Origin: Melanocharis versteri
Lineage: Eukaryota; Chordata; Aves; Passeriformes; Melanocharitidae
NCBI GenBank assembly: GCA_013397845.1
Contig: VZTG01008547.1
Span: 548,008 to 612,007 of the forward strand
Direction: 5' to 3'
DNA: 64,000 nucleotides
A program made the position numbers and the translations under genes. A model generated the notes under the pieces. The model was not told where the DNA came from. It did no database searches and saw only the letters and a program-made list of their open reading frames with translations. This document shows, piece by piece, positions 39,301 to 43,730 of the stretch (positions are counted from its first letter, which is position 1; each line of letters starts with the position of its first letter).

Positions 39301-39926
39301 GGCATTTATTTAGCATTTCATTCAGTTTAGTTAATAATATCAGCTGAATTAAAACCACACAATCTTCAAATCATCTCTTTTGAAATCTTCCAAAGTAATA
39401 GAGTTTTCTTCAGATTGCTCCCAAGCAAATATTCATAGTCAAAGCAGCTCATACATTTGATTTATTGATTTAGTGTAGGGAAAATGGATTTGGTCTCTTC
39501 ATTGTTCTTTTAAGAAACTTCAGCATCAGAATCAAAACCAAAACGCGCTGTTAAAAAAAAAAATCCCAGTTATTATTTCAATACTTATTTGTGTTTTGGA
39601 CCGTGAATCAAAAATCAAAAAATGTAATGCTTTTTTACTTTTTTTATTAACAGGTATTGGATAAATACAATCCTCCAGACCACTTCCTTCCTGAGTCATA
39701 CACGTGCTTCTTTCTCCTGAAGCTGCCCAGGTATTCCTGTAAGCAGGTACTGGAGGAAAAACTGAAGTATGCCATTCACTTCTGCAAGTCCATAGACACC
39801 GATGACTATGCCCGCATAGCGCTGACGGGAGAGCCGGCGGCTGATGACAGCAGTGACGACTCTGATAATGAAGATGCAGATTCTTTTGCTTCAGATTCTA
39901 CACAGGACTACTTAACAGGCCATTGA
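262..39926 (+). CDS. HERC2: HERC2 3' part: 40 exons of a giant HECT E3 ubiquitin ligase
   Basis: HERC2 is a nuclear and cytoplasmic E3 ubiquitin ligase of about 4,800 residues, known for roles in DNA-damage signalling and for regulating its neighbour OCA2 in human. The exons join in one frame with matching phases and give about 2,008 residues, close to the human residues from about 2827 to the C-terminus. Domain order is the end of DOC/APC10, RLD2, a linker region, RLD3 and HECT, which is specific to HERC2. The 5' part of the gene lies left of the window; 1-261 is the tail of the upstream intron, with no exon seen. All introns are GT-AG except one GC-AG. Exons 64 and 65 are present twice around an assembly gap, and only one copy belongs in the transcript. 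Exon numbers assume the last exon is 93, as in human. Introns hold nothing recognisable apart from the items listed separately. Confidence 0.97.
506..597 (+). CDS. HERC2: HERC2 exon 55 (DOC domain)
   Basis: 92 bp, acceptor TTTTCTAG, donor GTAAGT, leaving in phase 0. It encodes the DOC stretch containing SLNNLIELKTINI and ending DCTE. It continues directly into YHRYVEIAIKQC of the next exon. Confidence 0.95.
1126..1301 (+). CDS. HERC2: HERC2 exon 56 (DOC end and acidic linker)
   Basis: 176 bp, acceptor TTCTTAG, donor GTAGGT, leaving in phase 2. It encodes the end of the DOC domain (YHRYVEIAIKQC, then IHGLSILGRIRAED) and an acidic run, DNEEEDDDK, that forms the hinge into RLD2. Confidence 0.95.
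1786..1897 (+). CDS. HERC2: HERC2 exon 57 (start of RLD2)
   Basis: 112 bp, acceptor TGTGTTCAG, donor GTATGA, phase 2 to phase 0. After a basic start (VRKKAAGLESAA) it opens the first RCC1 strand of RLD2 with VFVWGLNDKDQLGGL. Confidence 0.95.
2759..2840 (+). CDS. HERC2: HERC2 exon 58 (RLD2)
   Basis: 82 bp, acceptor TGCTCTAG, donor GTAACA, phase 0 to phase 1. It encodes VPSFSETLSALNVVQVAGG, the second half of the first RCC1 repeat. Confidence 0.95.
2929..3072 (+). CDS. HERC2: HERC2 exon 59 (RLD2)
   Basis: 144 bp, acceptor CATTTTAG, donor GTACTG, phase 1 to phase 1. It encodes VEGKVYACGEATNGRLGLG followed by the spacer to the next blade, ending KKVAVHSG. Confidence 0.95.
3660..3750 (+). CDS. 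HERC2: HERC2 exon 60 (RLD2)
   Basis: 91 bp, acceptor CACTTTTAG, donor GTAAGG, phase 1 to phase 2. It encodes GGRHAMALTVDGKVFSWGEG followed by DDGKLGHFSR. The last Met codon is split across the intron. Confidence 0.95.
5136..5313 (+). CDS. HERC2: HERC2 exon 61 (RLD2)
   Basis: 178 bp, acceptor TTCTCCAG, donor GTAAAA, phase 2 to phase 0. It encodes NCDKPRLIEALKTK through LGEYGRLGHGD and ends KPKM. Its length and phases are identical to exon 80 of RLD3, to which it is paralogous. Confidence 0.96.
5736..5817 (+). CDS. HERC2: HERC2 exon 62 (RLD2)
   Basis: 82 bp, acceptor TTTTGTAG, donor GTAGGA, phase 0 to phase 1. It encodes VKVLLGHRVIQVACGSRD and ends in DEG. Together with exon 63 it equals exons 81 and 82 of RLD3 in total length (254 bp), though the intron sits elsewhere. 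Confidence 0.95.
5900..6071 (+). CDS. HERC2: HERC2 exon 63 (RLD2)
   Basis: 172 bp, acceptor GTTTGTTAG, donor GTATGT, phase 1 to phase 2. It encodes LVFSWGDGDFGKLGRGG through CGAQFSLALTKSGVVWT. The split Trp codon is completed by exon 64. Confidence 0.96.
8005..8149 (+). CDS. HERC2: HERC2 exon 64, first copy (RLD2)
   Basis: 145 bp, acceptor CTGTTGCAG, donor GTATGT, phase 2 to phase 0. It encodes GKGDYFRLGHGTD through ALHCLAVTDTGQ. An identical copy lies at 10240-10384. A correct gene model uses one of the two. Confidence 0.9.
8612..8837 (+). CDS. HERC2: HERC2 exon 65, first copy (end of RLD2)
   Basis: 226 bp, acceptor CCTGGCAG, phase 0 to phase 1. It encodes VYAWGDNDHGQQGNG and closes the propeller with CGSSHSVAWTT, then runs on to DPLGASYL. 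The donor GTTGGT is weak. A second GT at 8823, 15 bases upstream, would shorten the protein in frame by five residues. I prefer the longer end because human HERC2 as I know it contains GASYLG here. An identical copy lies at 10847-11072. Confidence 0.87.
8967..9017. other. Assembly gap of 51 Ns
   Basis: A run of 51 N lies exactly between the two copies of the 2,184-bp block. Sequence left of the gap ends in an A-rich ACAACAA tract, a typical place for contigs to break. The flanking overlap implies that the true gap is negative. Confidence 0.99.
10240..10384 (+). CDS. HERC2: HERC2 exon 64, second copy (probable assembly duplicate)
   Basis: Identical in sequence and splice sites to 8005-8149. 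Spliced after exon 65 of the first copy it would be read in the wrong frame and hit TAG after eight codons. It can therefore only replace the first copy, not add to it. Confidence 0.85.
10847..11072 (+). CDS. HERC2: HERC2 exon 65, second copy (probable assembly duplicate)
   Basis: Identical to 8612-8837. This copy lies next to the unique sequence leading to exon 66, so splicing 65 to 66 within a continuous contig uses this one. The first copy reaches exon 66 only across the gap. Confidence 0.87.
11792..11963 (+). CDS. HERC2: HERC2 exon 66 (linker after RLD2)
   Basis: 172 bp, acceptor CTTTTTAG, donor GTAGGC, phase 1 to phase 2. It encodes a Ser/Asn-rich start (VPSDADSSAVSNK) and then a helical stretch, SLAKILLSLDGNVAKQQALS. 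This begins the long region between the propellers. Confidence 0.95.
12509..12695 (+). CDS. HERC2: HERC2 exon 67 (variable linker)
   Basis: 187 bp, acceptor GATTTCAG, donor GTATAG, phase 2 to phase 0. It encodes DAVVGALMPASMIAPVECPS and then a Ser/Pro/Ala-rich low-complexity stretch ending RLSPNPWQDRRGE. It is one of the less conserved parts of the protein. Confidence 0.94.
13441..13581 (+). CDS. HERC2: HERC2 exon 68 (Ser/Ala/Thr-rich linker)
   Basis: 141 bp, acceptor TCTGGCTAG, donor GTAATG, phase 0 at both ends. It encodes DAVTPSAVTPSAAAASSRP and then the more conserved DPGAASIIAETMTKTKE. It looks disordered at the start. As a phase 0-0 exon it could be skipped without a frame shift. Confidence 0.94.
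13737..13928 (+). CDS. HERC2: HERC2 exon 69 (inter-propeller region)
   Basis: 192 bp, acceptor TTTTGTAG, donor GTCAGG, phase 0 at both ends. It encodes DEFTSLLVPDDTRVMVDLLK and then DVLSAVLSGMGTAYPQ, a predicted helical segment. Confidence 0.95.
15225..15378 (+). CDS. HERC2: HERC2 exon 70 (inter-propeller region)
   Basis: 154 bp, acceptor TTTCTTAG, donor GTACAG, phase 0 to phase 1. It encodes VADMLLELCVTELEDVAT, then a Ser/Thr-rich stretch ending GTVKIPG. Confidence 0.95.
16089..16196 (+). CDS. HERC2: HERC2 exon 71 (inter-propeller beta-rich domain)
   Basis: 108 bp, acceptor GCTGTTTAG, phase 1 to phase 1. It encodes AEGLRVEFDRQCSTERRHDP and then MDGVNRIVSVRS. The donor GTTCGG is weak for a constitutive exon, but frame and phase fit exon 72 exactly. 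Confidence 0.92.
17272..17403 (+). CDS. HERC2: HERC2 exon 72 (inter-propeller beta-rich domain)
   Basis: 132 bp, acceptor CTGTAACAG, donor GTAAGG, phase 1 to phase 1. It encodes REWSDWSSELRIPGDELKWK and then NGWGWRFTVYPIMPAA, a tryptophan-rich beta segment conserved in HERC2. Confidence 0.95.
17896..18054 (+). CDS. HERC2: HERC2 exon 73 (inter-propeller region)
   Basis: 159 bp, acceptor TTTCTTGCAG, donor GTGGGT, phase 1 to phase 1. It encodes PKDLLSDRCILSCPSMDLV and then SNRSIVPRLAASLAACAQ. A predicted helical repeat segment begins here. Confidence 0.94.
18146..18264 (+). CDS. HERC2: HERC2 exon 74 (inter-propeller region)
   Basis: 119 bp, acceptor TTGCTTAG, donor GTAAGA, phase 1 to phase 0. 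It encodes HRMWALQRLRKLLTTEFGQS and then ININRILGDNEGETRAL. Confidence 0.95.
18641..18766 (+). CDS. HERC2: HERC2 exon 75 (inter-propeller region)
   Basis: 126 bp, acceptor GTCTCTAG, donor GTAATG, phase 0 at both ends. It encodes SFTGSALAALVKGLPEALQR and then GGKQLLHSPFFK. Confidence 0.95.
19110..19460 (+). mobile_element. Old, degenerate CR1 LINE 3' fragment in intron 75
   Basis: The stretch starting GTCTAGAGAAGAGCAAGAAG and ending near CAGGGAGGTTATGAAAATTT follows the general layout of the sense strand of CR1 3' regions (GAGAAGAGCAA..., then ...AGGGAGGTTGTGGAAT...). It is heavily diverged and lacks the ATTCTATG terminal repeats. It lies inside the HERC2 intron between exons 75 and 76, on the same strand as the gene. 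Confidence 0.5.
19672..19827 (+). CDS. HERC2: HERC2 exon 76 (inter-propeller region)
   Basis: 156 bp, acceptor TTGTCTGCAG, donor GTACTG, phase 0 at both ends. It encodes VLVALACDLELDTLPCCAET and then KWAWFRRYCMASRVAVALDK, very highly conserved with human. Confidence 0.96.
19969..20084 (+). CDS. HERC2: HERC2 exon 77 (inter-propeller region)
   Basis: 116 bp, acceptor TTTCACAG, donor GTAATT, phase 0 to phase 2. It encodes VAKKIRELMADNENMDVLHE and then FKREQDEQLVQWMN, the helical lead-in to RLD3. Confidence 0.95.
20209..20407 (+). CDS. HERC2: HERC2 exon 78 (start of RLD3)
   Basis: 199 bp, acceptor TTTCCTGCAG, donor GTAAGG, phase 2 to phase 0. It encodes RPDDWTLSAGGSGTIYGWG and then NHRGQLGGIEGAKVKVP, opening the third propeller, and ends in TADGK. 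Confidence 0.96.
21580..21794 (+). CDS. HERC2: HERC2 exon 79 (RLD3), GC donor
   Basis: 215 bp, acceptor TATTTTAAAG, phase 0 to phase 2. It encodes LYATGYGAGGRLGIGGTES through GEAEDGKLGHGNR. The only junction that keeps the phase and yields NRSPCDRP is AAG|GCAAGT, a GC-AG intron. Apart from the C, the donor matches the consensus perfectly, as GC donors usually do. Confidence 0.94.
22622..22799 (+). CDS. HERC2: HERC2 exon 80 (RLD3)
   Basis: 178 bp, acceptor TTTTCTTTTCAG, donor GTAAGA, phase 2 to phase 0. It encodes PCDRPRVIESLRGIEVVDIA through GKGRYGRLGHGDSED and ends KPKL. It has the same length and phases as exon 61. Confidence 0.96.
23634..23795 (+). CDS. HERC2: HERC2 exon 81 (RLD3)
   Basis: 162 bp, acceptor TTCCTTCCAG, donor GTATTT, phase 0 at both ends. 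It encodes VEALQGYRVIDIACGSGDAQ through SWGDGDYGKLGRGGSDG and ends VPMK. Confidence 0.96.
24888..24979 (+). CDS. HERC2: HERC2 exon 82 (RLD3)
   Basis: 92 bp, acceptor TATTTTTCTAG, donor GTAAGT, phase 0 to phase 2. It encodes IDSLTGLGVVKVECGSQFSV and then TKSGAVYT. The split Trp codon is completed by exon 83. Confidence 0.96.
25848..25987 (+). CDS. HERC2: HERC2 exon 83 (RLD3)
   Basis: 140 bp, acceptor TCTGTGCAG, donor GTATAA, phase 2 to phase 1. It encodes GKGDYHRLGHGSDDHVRRP and then KKVIAIATGSLHCVCCTED. Confidence 0.96.
27031..27218 (+). CDS. HERC2: HERC2 exon 84 (end of RLD3)
   Basis: 188 bp, acceptor TTGATTTAG, donor GTAATG, phase 1 to phase 0. It encodes EVYTWGDNDEGQLGDGTTN and closes the propeller with CGSAHTLAWSTSKP. 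Confidence 0.96.
27864..28061 (+). CDS. HERC2: HERC2 exon 85 (RLD3-HECT connector)
   Basis: 198 bp, acceptor TTTTCCTAG, donor GTATTT, phase 0 at both ends. It encodes VPMEYNHLQEIPIISLRNRL and then FDLEGRLDETGQGPSVGFD, ending in SQGK. This conserved helical segment precedes the HECT domain. Confidence 0.96.
29739..29822 (+). CDS. HERC2: HERC2 exon 86 (RLD3-HECT connector)
   Basis: 84 bp, acceptor TTTTTTTTAG, donor GTATCT, phase 0 at both ends. It encodes EAAFRKVVQATMVRDRQHGP and ends ELNRIQ. The intron after it corresponds by count to human intron 86. Confidence 0.96.
29823..34018 (+). other. HERC2: HERC2 intron 86 (4.2 kb), orthologous position to the human OCA2 enhancer
   Basis: This is the longest intron in the window. 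Counting back from the last exon makes it intron 86, which in human contains the pigmentation SNP rs12913832 and a melanocyte enhancer of OCA2 reported to bind HLTF, LEF1 and MITF. Here I see scattered TCAYRTG motifs (30210-30216, 33385-33391, 33652-33658) and one CTTTGAT motif (30239-30245), plus a small CR1 remnant. No exon or RNA gene is visible. Whether the enhancer itself is conserved cannot be decided without an alignment. Confidence 0.6.
30646..30692 (-). mobile_element. Probable CR1 LINE 3'-end remnant in intron 86
   Basis: TTATTAGAATCATAGAATCG followed by GAGTCCAACTGT resembles the reverse complement of a CR1 3' terminus (ATTCTATGATTCT repeats preceded by a CAACC-type motif). It is very short and diverged, so this is a tentative call. 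Confidence 0.45.
34019..34160 (+). CDS. HERC2: HERC2 exon 87 (start of HECT region)
   Basis: 142 bp, acceptor TATCAATAG, donor GTAAGA, phase 0 to phase 1. It encodes the basic stretch VKRSRSKGGLAG, then SVFGQMCAKMSSFS and PHRVWKVKFVG, the first strand of the HECT N-lobe. Confidence 0.96.
34928..35122 (+). CDS. HERC2: HERC2 exon 88 (HECT N-lobe)
   Basis: 195 bp, acceptor TTCTCCAAG, donor GTAATT, phase 1 to phase 1. It encodes ESVDDCGGGYSESIAEMCEE, then PLLIVTPNGRDESGANRD, and ends MFRFLG. Confidence 0.96.
35220..35332 (+). CDS. HERC2: HERC2 exon 89 (HECT N-lobe)
   Basis: 113 bp, acceptor ACTTACAG, donor GTGAGA, phase 1 to phase 0. It encodes VLLGIAIRTGSPLSLNLAEP and then WKQLAGMNLTIADLSE, the typical HECT N-lobe core. 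Confidence 0.96.
36225..36415 (+). CDS. HERC2: HERC2 exon 90 (HECT N-lobe)
   Basis: 191 bp, acceptor CTTTCAAAG, donor GTTTGT, phase 0 to phase 2. It encodes VDKDFIPGLMYIRDNEATSE and then THITLDNRAEYVRLAINY, the insert that contributes to E2 binding in this fold. Confidence 0.96.
38166..38271 (+). CDS. HERC2: HERC2 exon 91 (HECT)
   Basis: 106 bp, acceptor CTTTGCAG, donor GTATCA, phase 2 to phase 0. It encodes LHEFDEQVAAVREGMARVVP and then SLFTGYELETM. Confidence 0.96.
38805..39017 (+). CDS. HERC2: HERC2 exon 92 (HECT lobe hinge and C-lobe start)
   Basis: 213 bp, acceptor TTATTTTTCAG, donor GTAAGG, phase 0 at both ends. It encodes VCGSPDIPLHLLKSVATYKG, then IQWFWEVMESFSNTERSLF, FVWGRTRLPR and DFVIQ. 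Confidence 0.97.
39654..39926 (+). CDS. HERC2: HERC2 exon 93, last coding exon (catalytic Cys, stop)
   Basis: 273 bp of coding sequence, acceptor TATTAACAG, phase 0. It encodes VLDKYNPPDHFLPESYTCFF with the catalytic Cys as codon 18 (39705-39707), then VLEEKLKYAIHFCKSIDTDD, an acidic Ser/Asp run, and STQDYLTGH followed by TGA at 39924-39926. Confidence 0.97.
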   Translation, partial: VLDKYNPPDHFLPESYTCFFLLKLPRYSCKQVLEEKLKYAIHFCKSIDTDDYARIALTGEPAADDSSDDSDNEDADSFASDSTQDYLTGH

Positions 39927-40417
39927 AAAGTAATATAAGGAATAGCTGTTAAAAGCACTGAGGCAAAATGCCAAAATGACAATGAAGCCAAGGACAGTTT
40001 AGGTTTCAAAACAGAGACTATAGGGATGGTAATCTTCTGAACATGGGGAAAGCGTGTTTGCTACTCACAGTAGGACTTAAGGATTACAGCTTAATCCATC
40101 AGCTTAAAATAAATGGCACAGTATATGGGCATTTAACATTTATTTTAAGAGCTGAAAATGGCCCCCCATAATGCTGCACTACATTTAGAACCTTTGTGTT
40201 TACTGAAGTGTTGTAAATGTTTATATAAATATGGTAGTGCAGCATCCAAAAGGCAGTGAAACCTTTAAATTGTGGGTGCAATAGGTTTTTTCATATTAAG
40301 TGTTGTGTTCTGTGCATCTTCTTGATTGTATATTGGAAATACTGTGCAACAACGGAATAGTATTATAAATATTTCAATTAACTTTACTAGAAGTTTGTTA
40401 AAAGTTTTTGAACATTG

Positions 40418-40423
40418 AATAAA
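40418..40423 (+). terminator. HERC2: Proximal polyadenylation signal AATAAA
   Basis: A canonical AATAAA in GAATAAACATT, 492 bases after the stop codon, followed by a TTCTT-type stretch. Confidence 0.6.
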
Positions 40424-40623
40424 CATTATTCCTTGAAATTCTTCTATAGATAATTAAAAATGGCCAATAGTTTCACCTCCACCCCTGGTTTGTATATTTT
40501 AGCTTATGCATTATTTATCTCAAATTTGATACCTTTCTGTGAACAGCATCATAATTCTTATCATGGAAAGTGTACTGTATATAATTGGTGCCATGTAAAT
40601 GCAAAAGTTATAATTTCCCTCTA

Positions 40624-40629
40624 AATAAA
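40624..40629 (+). terminator. HERC2: Distal polyadenylation signal AATAAA
   Basis: A canonical AATAAA in CTAAATAAAAGTTCTGCC. A TGTGTTTTTTCATG stretch about 25 bases downstream looks like a GU/U-rich downstream element. This is the better of the two signals for the main 3' end. Confidence 0.65.
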
Positions 40630-40645
40630 AGTTCTGCCACATTAA

Positions 40646-42120
40646 GAGCCAGGATGTGTTTTTTCATGATCATGCAGCTTGGACATGAGATGAACATTGA
40701 ACCAGCTCCACTAAGAAATGCTTCTGCGGTTTACAGCTTTTGACCAAACTGCTCCACCAGTAGTAGGTGCATTGCCAGAGACATTTTGTGAGCTACAGGA
40801 AACTTGAGCAAGTCCAGGTAACATGTTAATTGTAGTGATTAGTACACCTTGTTTATGCAGTTGTTTCTAAGGCTGCTGTTGTCAGTAATGTGGAATTTAT
40901 TCTTGGACACTTGGGAAAATATTTTGAGGAAGTGTAAGGGAGAGGTGACATGAAGTACCTGAACATGAGGAGAAGAGTATGATGGCACTTGTGTAACATC
41001 GTATCACTGAGAAAATTTAGTTGCCTTACAAGGCCTGGTCACAACACATTGGCACAGGACACGTTGATCATGACCCATTCCTACCACACGATGTATGCAC
41101 TAGTTTTTCAAAATAGGAGAATAAGATTAATTGTGCCAAAGCACTAATATTTTACTTTAAAATCTATTAGTAGGTGATGTTGTGCCATTGCTTCTGTAAT
41201 TATTAGGATAGGTATATGTGAGTATTCAACATTTTACAATTGAGAGTGGATTCATTCTTTTTTTGTGTGTGCATTTGACTTTTGTTCCAACGAGATTAAA
41301 TATTAACTGTGATCATGAACTAAGTTTTCATGCGACAAACTTGATATTTCAGTATAGTGGTGAAACTATTGGTAGTTAGATGTCAATAGTTTGAAATACG
41401 TTAACTTTAGAGTCCTCTGTTTAGTGCTAAAGATTTCTTGCAATAAATGCTCATGTCCTGATCCTCTGTCTCATTGGAGGTTCCAGAAGTCAGGCCTGTG
41501 CTTGATCCTCCAAATTTTCTCTGTCTGCTGGTGAAAAATGCTGTGTCTTTTTGAGTCTTTAAGATGCAAAACTCAAAAACCTTTAAGAAACCTCTTTTTG
41601 TCTTTGCTGCCCAGTTGAATTTCTCCTGAGGGTAAGGAGTGAAGGAGTAGTACAGAAGTGCTCATGTGGTTGTCTGCTGCCTGTCATCATGCTAACACCG
41701 GAGCCCTGTAGGCATCCCGCTGGATCAAAGAGATTCTGTAGTCAGCTTTTCAGGAGATGGGATGAATAAGTCATGCCCAAATCTCGGTACAAGGTCTTTG
41801 ACCAAGTTCAATTGCCATTCTTGAATTTCAAGCCCCATTTCAGAAGCATATGGACTACTGTAACATGAAGTTTATAACTTGATTATAGGAAAGAAAAACA
41901 ATGTCAGGGTTTTCTATCCAAGAAAAGGAAAAAGGAAGTATGCTTTATGTAGGGAATCTGTTTGCATTGTTGCATCGAACATTGCATTGTTGCATACAGT
42001 TGCATTGAACTGTAAAAGAAGTTTCTCAGGCCTCCTTCCTTGCTTTCCCATCCTAACAGAAGAGTGTCAGGCACATTTTTATAGTGTGATGCTTGTCACC
42101 TGTGGCCTGACTTACAGCAT
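40646..42120. other. Intergenic sequence, no gene recognised
   Basis: No open frame resembles a known protein and no RNA gene is visible. A small direct repeat of TTGCATTGTTGCAT (two copies, about 41963-41999) is the only structure I noticed. Confidence 0.6.
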
Positions 42121-43670
42121 TTCACAGATTATCAGGTTGGAAGGGGCCTCAAGGGTCATCTGTTCCAACCTTTATTGGCAAAAGCACAATTTAGACAAGA
42201 TGGTTCAGCATTCTGTCCAGCTGAATCTTAAGAGTGTCCATGTTGGGGAATCTGCCACCTCCCTGGTGAGATTATTCTGTGAAAATTAATTCTCTTCTGT
42301 CTAATAATAATCTCCTCAAGAATAATTTCTACCATTTCCCCTTTTCTTTTCCATGTGACTCCTTGTAAAAAAGGCATCTCTGTCTTCTTTGTAAGCATCC
42401 TTTAGGTACTGTAACATGTTGATAAGGTCTCCTGTAAGGCTTCTTTTCTCAAGGCTGAACAAACCCAGTTCTTACAGCCTTTCCTCACATGACAGACCTC
42501 TCAATCCTCTAGTCCTCTTTGTGGTCCTTCTCTGGATCCTCTGCAGACTGTCCACATCTTTTTGTGCAGCAGGGACCAAAACAGCATATCCAGTATTCCA
42601 GGTGTGGCCTCACAAGTGCCAAGTGGCATAAAGACTACTTTTATCTGTGCTGGTGATTCCATCTTGCTGTAACCCAGCATCTTGTTGGGTTTCTTTGCTG
42701 CAGCAGCACACTGTTCATTCATATTGAGTAAACAATTTCCACCACTTGCCACACATCAACCAAGCCAGTGAATGTGTCATGAAAGGTGAGCAGGTTTGTC
42801 AAGCGTGATTTGCCTCTTCATGAATCCCTGCTCGCTTTTCCCAGTCATGGGCTTCATCTGACTTGTGCTAGCCCCCAAGGGGGTTTTGTTCCATAATTTT
42901 CCCAAGGACTGAAGTACGACTGATGAACCTGTAACTTCCTGGATCATCCTTTAAGACCTTCTTTTAGATGGGGGTCACATTAGCCTTCTTGCTGCCTTCT
43001 GGGATATCCCGTGGTCTCCACAGTTCTCCCAGGTTGTGGAAAGTGCACCCATAATGATGTCAGCCAGCTCTCTTAAACACTCTCAGGTGGATCATGTCAG
43101 AGCCCATCAATTTGTAGGGGTTGAGCTCCTGTAACAGTTCCCACACCAACTTTTTCTTCGCTGATGGTGAGTCTGTTTGCATCAACCTGGATTTTTGTTC
43201 CAAAGGCCAGAGGCCCAACAGTACTGGTAAAGACCGAGGTGAAGAAAGTGTTGAGAACTTCTGCCTTTTAAGCATTGCTGGGGACTAATTCACCTTTCCT
43301 GTTGCACAGCAAGCCCATGTTTTCCTTCTGTTTCTACTAGTTGTTTACGTACCCCAAGAAACCTTTTTTGTGTTTTTTCGCATCTCTGGCCAATTTCAGT
43401 TCAAGCTGAGCTTTTGTTTTTCTAACTGCATCTTCGCAAACCCTTGTGGTTCTCAGTGGATATTCACCCCCTTTTCCTCTAGCCTATACCCATCCAGTGT
43501 GATCCTACAGCCATGTGAGTTGTTGTACCACGTTTCCATTATTCCTGTGACGTCATAAATTTCTGACTGGGTGCAGAGCCCCAGTTCCTTGTGTTTGTTC
43601 CCCAGGCTGCATGCATTGGTATATGTATACTTGAGGTGGTTGGTCCTGAGGAACATTTGTCCCTGCTCTA
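42121..43670 (-). mobile_element. Degenerate CR1 LINE, minus strand, internally deleted
   Basis: Read on the minus strand, 43453-43656 encodes a remnant of the CR1 endonuclease start (LKYTYTNACSLGNK, then TGIMETWYNN). Farther on, 42501-42752 encodes a remnant of the reverse-transcriptase C-terminus (NEQCAAAAKKPNKMLG). The left edge has the typical antisense 3' end, GGTTGGAAGGGGCCTCAAGG. At about 1.55 kb against about 4.5 kb for a full CR1, with stops and frame breaks, it is a dead, deleted copy. Confidence 0.85.
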
Positions 43671-43730
43671 GTTTGGAACTAGATGATCTTTAACATCCCT
43701 TCCAATGCCAACCATTCTGTGATTCTATGA
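43671..43730 (+). mobile_element. CR1 LINE 3' end, plus strand
   Basis: GGAACTAGATGATCTTTAAC, CCTTCCAATGCCAACC and ATTCTGTGATTCTATGA together form a typical sense-strand CR1 3' terminus with its short ATTCTATG repeats. It directly abuts the endonuclease end of the minus-strand copy. Confidence 0.8.

Larger units (their letters stand above)
34019..39926 (+). other. HERC2: HECT catalytic domain and acidic C-terminal tail
   Basis: Exons 87-93 encode the bilobed HECT domain, which accepts ubiquitin from an E2 on a cysteine and passes it to the substrate. The N-lobe begins with VWKVKFVGESVDDCGGGY, and the C-lobe contains LFLRFVWGRTRLPR. The catalytic Cys is in FLPESYTCFFLLKLPRYS, codon 39705-39707. 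All hallmark residues are present, so the enzyme should be active. Seventy-two residues follow the cysteine, about twice the usual number. The extra part is acidic and Ser-rich and ends DYLTGH. Confidence 0.96.
39927..40645 (+). other. HERC2: HERC2 3' UTR
   Basis: AT-rich sequence following the stop codon. It contains two AATAAA signals about 200 bases apart, so the UTR is probably either about 510 or about 720 bases long. No further exon is needed after the stop. The exact cleavage sites cannot be seen from sequence alone. Confidence 0.75.
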
